From Polynucleobacter meluiroseus (lineage in GTDB: Bacteria; Pseudomonadota; Gammaproteobacteria; Burkholderiales; Burkholderiaceae), in assembly GCF_900205755.1 (NCBI RefSeq), contig NZ_OANS01000002.1, positions 310,001 to 374,000 on the forward strand: a DNA stretch of 64,000 nucleotides, read 5' to 3'. The position numbers and the translations under genes were made by a program. The notes beneath the pieces are model-generated. The model worked only from the letters and a program-made list of their open reading frames with translations, was not told the origin of the DNA and did not search any database. Positions 58,834 to 64,000 of this stretch are shown one piece after another; position 1 is the stretch's first letter; the number at the start of each line of letters is the position of its first letter.

Positions 58834-59199
58834 TTAAGCTGCAGCGTTTACTACGGATTTGATCCGAGTAACCAAAGCGGCAAAAGCCGGTTTGTCAGCA
58901 ATGGCCATATCAGAAAGTACTTTACGATCGAGATCGATTGAGGCTTTCTTCATACCATTCATGAATACGCTATAAGTCATTTGATGCTCGCGCACTGCCG
59001 CATTGATACGCGCAATCCACAAAGCGCGGAATACACGTTTCTTATTACGACGGTCACGATAAGCATATTGACCAGCGCGCATAACTGCTTGCTTGGCAAT
59101 ACGGAATACGTTTTTACGACGTCCACGATAACCTGTTGCGGCATCGGTGATTTTTTTATGACGGGCTCTTGCTGTAACCCCACGTTTGACTCTTGGCAT
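58834..59199 (-). CDS. rplT: 50S ribosomal protein L20
   Basis: L20 is an early 23S rRNA-binding protein. The 121 basic residues begin [17 protein letters not shown] and include [29 protein letters not shown] and [14 protein letters not shown], all invariant. In many bacteria L20 also represses its own operon through the leader. It follows rpmI by 25 bases. Confidence 0.98.
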   Translation of the reverse strand: MPRVKRGVTARARHKKITDAATGYRGRRKNVFRIAKQAVMRAGQYAYRDRRNKKRVFRALWIARINAAVREHQMTYSVFMNGMKKASIDLDRKVLSDMAIADKPAFAALVTRIKSVVNAAA

Positions 59200-59224
59200 T
59201 GAATTCTCCTAATTTAGTCTGAGG

Positions 59225-59422
59225 TTAAGCGTATGGAAGCATGGAGCGAATAGACTTAACATCTGCCTTCGCAACTTCAGTGGTACCACGCAAATGACGC
59301 TTGTTCTTTGTGGTCTTCTTGGTGAGGATGTGGCGTTTAAAGGCCTGACCTCGTTTAATCGTTCCGCCTGCGCGAACCGTGAAGCGCTTCTTCGCGCTAC
59401 TCTTGCTCTTCATCTTGGGCAT
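59225..59422 (-). CDS. rpmI: 50S ribosomal protein L35
   Basis: L35 is a small basic protein of the large subunit. The product [14 protein letters not shown]...RSMLPYA is 65 residues, the usual length. I chose ATG 59422 by family start; GGAGGGGTGC lies just upstream, and the frame stays open ten codons further without similarity. It lies between infC and rplT. Confidence 0.97.
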   Translation of the reverse strand: MPKMKSKSSAKKRFTVRAGGTIKRGQAFKRHILTKKTTKNKRHLRGTTEVAKADVKSIRSMLPYA

Positions 59423-59560
59423 AAAGCACCCCTCCTTCTTCGCGTGCAACATAGGTGGTAACCGACGGTCACTCTTCCTGTACCTAGAAGCACTTATTAC
59501 ATGCAGCGCCTTGCGACTCCGCCCTACTTAAACAAGTAGCAGATTCTAATGAATCGCTAC
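59423..59560 (-). promoter_or_regulatory. structured infC-rpmI spacer, possible L20 leader
   Basis: On the minus strand the 138-base spacer has two short perfect hairpins, GATTC-ATTA-GAATC and CTACTT-GTTT-AAGTAG, and no T-run. In other bacteria L20 binds RNA in this position to repress rpmI-rplT. That role here is inferred from position only. Confidence 0.35.
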
Positions 59561-60085
59561 TTACTTAGCCTTACGAATGGGGGCCAACACCATCACCATT
59601 TGGCGGCCCTCCATCTTCGGAAACTGTTCAACTTGGCCATGCTCTTGCAGGTCCAACTTCAAACGCTCCAACATTCTGACTCCGATTTCTTGATGGGCCA
59701 TTTCACGACCCCGAAACCGTAGCGTAATCTTTGTCTTATCGCCATCTTCCAAAAAGCGAATGAGATTGCGTAACTTCACACCATAATCACCGTCATCTGT
59801 TCCAGGGCGGAATTTCACTTCCTTCACCTGAATCACTTTTTGCTTGAGCTTCGCTTCATGCAAACGTTTGGCTTCTTGATACTTAAACTTACCGAAGTCC
59901 ATGATGCGTACAACAGGCGGTACAGCAGTCGGAGCAATTTCCACCAAATCGGTTTCTTTTTCTTCGGCTAAAGCCAGAGCTTCACTCAACTTAACAACAC
60001 CGATGGGCTCCCCATCAATTCCAATCAGACGCACTTCAGGAGCAGTAATTTCCCGGTTAATGCGCTGCGATTTATCAGTAGCGAT
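59561..60085 (-). CDS. infC: translation initiation factor IF-3 (AUC start)
   Basis: IF-3 checks initiator tRNA and keeps subunits apart. The frame has no ATG, GTG or TTG at the expected start. Family-like residues [21 protein letters not shown] begin after an ATC codon at 60085-60083, which has AAGGA 8 bases upstream. Rare AUU-type starts are known for infC and let IF-3 repress its own synthesis. With ATC the protein has 174 residues, including [19 protein letters not shown] and [11 protein letters not shown] start at the later CTG or other codon would cut the conserved N-terminus. Confidence 0.9.
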   Translation of the reverse strand: MATDKSQRINREITAPEVRLIGIDGEPIGVVKLSEALALAEEKETDLVEIAPTAVPPVVRIMDFGKFKYQEAKRLHEAKLKQKVIQVKEVKFRPGTDDGDYGVKLRNLIRFLEDGDKTKITLRFRGREMAHQEIGVRMLERLKLDLQEHGQVEQFPKMEGRQMVMVLAPIRKAK

Positions 60086-60127
60086 CTTGCAATTCCTTAT
60101 AAAAAAACAATAAAAGCTGTTCCACCC

Positions 60128-62050
60128 CTAGCTAAGCTCGGGTCCGACTTTCTGGGATATATCCTGCTGGAGTCGGGCAACGAAACTATCAAGAGGCATT
60201 ACACCAAGATCAATTCCGCCACGGGCACGAACGGCCACCGTATTACTTTCAAGCTCCTTGTCACCAACAACTAACAAAAATGGAAGCTTCTGTAATGCGT
60301 GCTCGCGTATTTTATACGTAATTTTCTCATTTCGCAAATCCACTTCCACTCTAAACCCTTGTTTTTTCAGAGTTTGCTGTACTTGCAAGGCGTAAGCAGC
60401 TGAATTTTCCGAGATATTGAGGACAACTGCCTGGGTTGGCGCCAACCAAACTGGCATATTACCGGCGTGATTTTCGATCAAAATCCCAATAAAGCGCTCT
60501 AAAGAGCCCACAATTGCCCGGTGCAACATCACTGGAGTCTTGCGGGTGTTGTCTTCGGCGACATATTCAGCGCCTAAGCGGGCTGGCATCGAGAAATCCA
60601 CTTGGATCGTGCCGCATTGCCAAGTCCGCCCGATAGAGTCTTTCAGGTGATATTCAATTTTAGGGCCATAAAAAGCGCCTTCACCTGGCAACTCTTCCCA
60701 TTCTTGACCTGAAGCGGTTAAGGCGCCACGGAGTGCCGCCTCTGCCTTATCCCAAATAGCGTCGTCCCCTACCCGTTTAACTGGTCGCAATGCCAGCTTC
60801 ACCGCTACCTCTGTAAACCCAAAATCCTGATAAACCTCACGTACAGCGCGATCAAACGCCGCAACTTCTGTCTGAATCTGGTCTTCCGTGCAAAAGATGT
60901 GACCATCATCCTGCGTAAAGCCCCGAACTCGCATCAAACCATGCAGGGCACCAGAGGGCTCATTGCGATGACACTGACCAAACTCACCGTAGCGCAATGG
61001 CAGCTCACGATAGCTGTGCAAGCCAGAATTAAAAATCTGTACATGTCCGGGGCAATTCATGGGCTTTAAGGCATAGGCACGACTCTCAGATTCAGTCGTA
61101 AACATATTCTCTTTGTAGTTATCCCAATGGCCCGACTTTTCCCACAGGCCACGATCCAAAATCTGCGGGGCCTTCACTTCCTGGTAGCCCTCATTTTGAT
61201 AACTGCGGCGCATGTATTGCTCAACTTCTTGCCAAATCGCCCAACCTTTAGGATGCCAAAAGATCAAGCCAGGTGCCTCTTCTTGAAAATGGAATAAGTC
61301 CAGCAATTTACCAAGGCGGCGATGATCTCGTTTCTCCGCTTCTTCAAGCATATGCAAGTGGGCTTCTTGATCTTCTTTTTTTAGCCAAGCAGTACCGTAA
61401 ATGCGCTGGAGCATCTCATTCTTACTATCGCCGCGCCAATAGGCGCCAGCTAGCTTCATGAGCTTAAATACTTTTAACTTACCAGTGGAGGGCACATGTG
61501 GACCGCGACATAAGTCGGTGAACTTGCCTTCCGTATACAAGGAAACATCCTCACCTTGAGGAATGCTCGCAATAATTTCTGCTTTGTAATACCCGCCTTG
61601 GTCTTGAAAGAACTTGACAGCTTCATCGCGAGGCAAGACTGAACGCACTACCGGTTCGTCCTTTTTTGCCAACTCAGTCATTTTCTTTTCAAGGGCAACT
61701 AAGTCATCCGGCGTAAATGGGCGATGGAAAGAAAAGTCGTAGTAAAAGCCATTTTCGATCACAGGACCGATCGTGACTTGAGCTTCAGGAAATAATTCTT
61801 TAACTGCGTAAGCTAATAAATGGGCTGTGGAGTGGCGTACGATCTCTAAGGCTTCCGGGCTTTTGTCGGTAATGATGGCAACTTGACTGTCTTTCTCAAT
61901 CAGATGACTTAAGTCCACCATCTGCCCGTCAACCAAACCCCCAAGAGCCGCTTTCACCAAACCACTACCAATACTTTGCGCCACATCGAGCACGCGCACC
62001 GGGCCAGCGAACTCGCGTTTTGATCCATCAGGAAGAGTTACTACCAGCAT
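60128..62050 (-). CDS. thrS: threonine-tRNA ligase
   Basis: ThrRS charges tRNA-Thr and edits serine. In order: TGS domain ([12 protein letters not shown]), the editing domain with [19 protein letters not shown] and the zinc-like site [13 protein letters not shown], the class II core ([37 protein letters not shown]), and the anticodon domain ([21 protein letters not shown]). I chose ATG 62050, 5 bases after GGAG, rather than GTG 62056. The length is 640 residues. It is upstream of infC by 42 bases, as is usual. Confidence 0.97.
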   Translation of the reverse strand: MLVVTLPDGSKREFAGPVRVLDVAQSIGSGLVKAALGGLVDGQMVDLSHLIEKDSQVAIITDKSPEALEIVRHSTAHLLAYAVKELFPEAQVTIGPVIENGFYYDFSFHRPFTPDDLVALEKKMTELAKKDEPVVRSVLPRDEAVKFFQDQGGYYKAEIIASIPQGEDVSLYTEGKFTDLCRGPHVPSTGKLKVFKLMKLAGAYWRGDSKNEMLQRIYGTAWLKKEDQEAHLHMLEEAEKRDHRRLGKLLDLFHFQEEAPGLIFWHPKGWAIWQEVEQYMRRSYQNEGYQEVKAPQILDRGLWEKSGHWDNYKENMFTTESESRAYALKPMNCPGHVQIFNSGLHSYRELPLRYGEFGQCHRNEPSGALHGLMRVRGFTQDDGHIFCTEDQIQTEVAAFDRAVREVYQDFGFTEVAVKLALRPVKRVGDDAIWDKAEAALRGALTASGQEWEELPGEGAFYGPKIEYHLKDSIGRTWQCGTIQVDFSMPARLGAEYVAEDNTRKTPVMLHRAIVGSLERFIGILIENHAGNMPVWLAPTQAVVLNISENSAAYALQVQQTLKKQGFRVEVDLRNEKITYKIREHALQKLPFLLVVGDKELESNTVAVRARGGIDLGVMPLDSFVARLQQDISQKVGPELS

Positions 62051-62151
62051 GACCACTCCATCTTATTTATGTTTCTTAAAGTTAGCCGCTTTAAGCACGC
62101 CGCTAAATGTAAAACAAAAGCAAATACAGTATTGATACCCCATTCCCATTA

Positions 62152-62190
62152 AAAAGAATGCGCGGCAGCATTTCGGCAACCGCGCACTTT
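62152..62190. terminator. terminator-like hairpin between thrS and tRNA-Val
   Basis: TGCGCGG (62159-62165) pairs with CCGCGCA (62180-62186) around 14 bases. T-runs flank both strands (TTCTTTTT on the minus strand). It ends the tRNA-Val transcript on the minus strand. Confidence 0.75.
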
Positions 62191-62206
62191 TTGGGTCTTT
62201 ATTCGT

Positions 62207-62283
62207 TGGTAGGCTCGATTGGACTCGAACCAACGACCCCCACCATGTCAAGGTGGTGCTCTAACCAGCTGAGCTACGAGCCT
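62207..62283 (-). tRNA. tRNA-Val (anticodon GAC)
   Basis: The acceptor AGGCTCG pairs with CGAGCCT. The anticodon loop is TTGACAT (GAC), the stem is CCACC/GGTGG, and the T-arm is intact. CCA is encoded. It follows relA by 18 bases on the same strand. Confidence 0.97.
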
Positions 62284-62301
62284 ATTAAGTGCGCTAGTTT
62301 A

Positions 62302-64000
62302 TCACCGGCGGCGCACTTGGGTAACTCCTTTGACTTCCTCTAGGCTGTTTTGAACCAGCCTTAAGGCTTCAGAGTCTTTAATTTCGAGAGTTAAGAGGAT
62401 TTGAGCAACCCCCTTCTTCACTGTTTTACGCAGGTCAATCACGTGAACGCCTTGCCTAGTCATAATCTCAAATAGTTCCCGCATCAATTCTGGGCGGTCT
62501 ACACCACTCACGGCTAAATCTGCCGGAAAGAGATGTTTTGCTTCACTCCCAGAAGATTCTTGTGTGGCAACTTGATTCCAAGCGGTTTGAATGACCCGCT
62601 CAGGCGCCCGCTCTAACAGTCCGCGAAAGGTCTTGCAAGCACGCCGATGAATGGATACGCCACGTCCTTGAGTAATAAACCCAGATATTGGATCGGGTGG
62701 CACGGGGCGGCAACAACGGGCTAATTGGGTCAGCAGGGAATCTACCCCTACTACCAGGACGTCACCCCCTTGAGTGGATTTGCGCGTGCTTTGCTTAAGT
62801 ACTAATTCAGGAGGCGCAGCTACTGACTTCGCCTCTGGCTTCTGGTCGAGCTTATGATCCACTGGCTTCGCATGTTGCCCAGTCTCTTCGTCATCCAGCG
62901 CATTAAACCAAGCCCGTACCCGCGATCGAGCCCTTTGTGAGCGCAGGTAATGTCGATCAGAACTAATCCAGTCACGCGAAGGACCGCCCTGCTTCACAGC
63001 AATGATGTCCACGGTTTGGCCATTCTTCAACGCAGTTTCTAGCGGCACCATGGCGCCATCTAGCTTGGCGCCCCTGCAGCGGTGCCCCAAATCGGTATGT
63101 ACTGCATAAGCAAAATCGATCGGGGTCGATTCCTTCTCTAAGGAAATGACTTTACCTAAAGGTGTCAGGACATAAATATGGTCATCGATTTCATGATGTT
63201 TGAGTTGCTCCCAAGCATCCTCCTTCCAGGAGATCAGCTGCCGTGCCCAGGCAATTTGCCTCTCATAAGCCTGAGCAGCACTATGCGTCCCCGCCTGATG
63301 TGAGGCATTCTGATCGTGCTGAATATTGGGTCGTACTTGGCGCTGTGTCACGGTGCCACCGGTAGCGGCAGCCTCCTTATAACGCCAATGAGCAGCCAGT
63401 CCGTATTCTGCCTGTTGATGCATTTCCTGTGTGCGCACCTGAACCTCAAAAGCAGTACCTCCAGCATCCATGACTACGGTATGAAGGGATTGATAGCCAT
63501 TGGGCTTTGGCCGCGCAATATAGTCGTCAAACTCCCGTGGAACTGGCTGCCAAATGTTGTGCACTAAACCTAAGCTTGCATAACAGGATTTGACATCGGG
63601 GACAAGCACCCGAAAGGCGCGCACATCGTATAAGTTCGCAAAGTCCAAAGACTTGCCTTGCATTTTCTTCCAGATGCTGTAAATGTGTTTGGGGCGGCCC
63701 TGCACTTGGGCAACGATTCCAGCATTTTGCAGTTCTTCTTTGAGGCACAAAACGATCTGCTCAATAAAAGAGTCGCGTTCAATGCGCTTTGCATCCAACA
63801 TCTTGGCAATGTCACGATAGGTCTGCGGTGAAAGCACCCGAAAAGCGAGGTCCTCCATCTCCCATTTCATTTGCCAGATACCCAAACGGTTTGCGAGTGA
63901 GGCGTCAATATCTAAAATCTCTTGGGCCCAGGGTTTAGGCATCTCAATTTTTTCTTGAGTAATCCAGCGCAAGGTTTGCAAGCGGGAGGCCAAGTAAATT
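62302..64000 (-). CDS. relA: (p)ppGpp synthetase RelA, 5' part missing
   Basis: RelA makes the alarmone (p)ppGpp on stalled ribosomes. The frame is open to the right edge, so the N-terminal HD-like region is cut (entry ASRLQTLRW). Seen are the synthetase domain (GRPKHIYSIWKKMQGKS, YDVRAFRVLVPD, ARPKPNGYQSLHTVV, FEVQVRTQEMHQQAEYG), the TGS domain (VLTPLGKVISLEKESTPIDFAY), a CRPVPPDPI cysteine region, and the ACT domain at the end. Whether the HD domain is active cannot be seen, so SpoT is not fully excluded. The lack of an intact HD in view and the Burkholderiales order favour RelA. Confidence 0.9.
   Translation of the reverse strand, partial: IYLASRLQTLRWITQEKIEMPKPWAQEILDIDASLANRLGIWQMKWEMEDLAFRVLSPQTYRDIAKMLDAKRIERDSFIEQIVLCLKEELQNAGIVAQVQGRPKHIYSIWKKMQGKSLDFANLYDVRAFRVLVPDVKSCYASLGLVHNIWQPVPREFDDYIARPKPNGYQSLHTVVMDAGGTAFEVQVRTQEMHQQAEYGLAAHWRYKEAAATGGTVTQRQVRPNIQHDQNASHQAGTHSAAQAYERQIAWARQLISWKEDAWEQLKHHEIDDHIYVLTPLGKVISLEKESTPIDFAYAVHTDLGHRCRGAKLDGAMVPLETALKNGQTVDIIAVKQGGPSRDWISSDRHYLRSQRARSRVRAWFNALDDEETGQHAKPVDHKLDQKPEAKSVAAPPELVLKQSTRKSTQGGDVLVVGVDSLLTQLARCCRPVPPDPISGFITQGRGVSIHRRACKTFRGLLERAPERVIQTAWNQVATQESSGSEAKHLFPADLAVSGVDRPELMRELFEIMTRQGVHVIDLRKTVKKGVAQILLTLEIKDSEALRLVQNSLEEVKGVTQVRRR

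Overview
This window reads as chromosome of a freshwater betaproteobacterium of the Burkholderiaceae, most like Polynucleobacter. The reasons are the moderate GC content, the Burkholderiales gene orders (infC-rpmI-rplT-pheS-pheT-ihfA-merR; odhA-odhB-odhL-zapE; dapA-bamC; parE-parC), an H-NS protein of the Bordetella/Burkholderia type, and a thiamine operon led by a TPP riboswitch. Assignment to genus is inference; no rRNA gene is present to confirm it.

Layout. 1-3840: topoisomerase IV (parC, cut by the left edge, and parE). 3918-6561: a class III CoA-transferase, an MFS carrier and a 53-residue membrane protein. 6610-6792: tRNA-Arg, an inverted pair of perfect DnaA boxes and a long perfect palindrome. 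6870-13847: thiamine block, with a Nudix hydrolase of the thiamine-damage family, a TPP riboswitch, thiC-thiO-thiS-thiG-thiE, and convergent thiD. 13869-20523: tRNA-Asn, an alkylsulfatase whose signal peptide is out of frame, a cation efflux pump, a yqjD-yqjE-yqjK-like membrane set, an Smr protein, and a two-gene unit of a tiny HTH/zinc-ribbon protein and a secreted protein. 20696-24540: thioesterase, a ZnuD-like TonB receptor with a small membrane partner, and a membrane protein. 25036-25863: cold-shock protein and SMR efflux pump.

25959-28166 is the accessory part. It holds a decayed methyltransferase, a secreted repeat protein with a possibly leaderless promoter, and three tandem cassettes of about 305-312 bp. 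Each cassette carries its own ribosome site, a small peptide gene and a terminator. The peptides share an almost invariant N-terminus and have unrelated C-termini, each with exactly two cysteines. A 31-codon ORF and several palindromes follow, and tRNA-Ser closes the region. The peptide array is the best candidate for an undescribed system: a diversifying family of bacteriocin-like or signalling peptides.

28261-52413 is dense housekeeping: lysC, tilS, accA, a DNA glycosylase, cysS, a TPR lipoprotein, ppiB, lpxH, an inositol-phosphatase homologue, trmJ, cysE, an FKBP isomerase, a roxA-like oxygenase, bamC, dapA, trpS, a PHP phosphoesterase, zapE and the 2-oxoglutarate dehydrogenase operon. 52713-54398 holds an HTH/receiver-like regulator, H-NS and a PaaI-type thioesterase with an apparent homopolymer frameshift. 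54454-64000 is the translation block: tRNA-Pro, merR, ihfA, pheT, pheS, rplT, rpmI, infC with an AUC start, thrS, tRNA-Val and a RelA-type gene cut by the right edge.

Two genes, the alkylsulfatase and the PaaI thioesterase, lose their natural N-terminus by one base in a homopolymer. This may be assembly error, slippage or phase variation, and it cannot be decided from one sequence.
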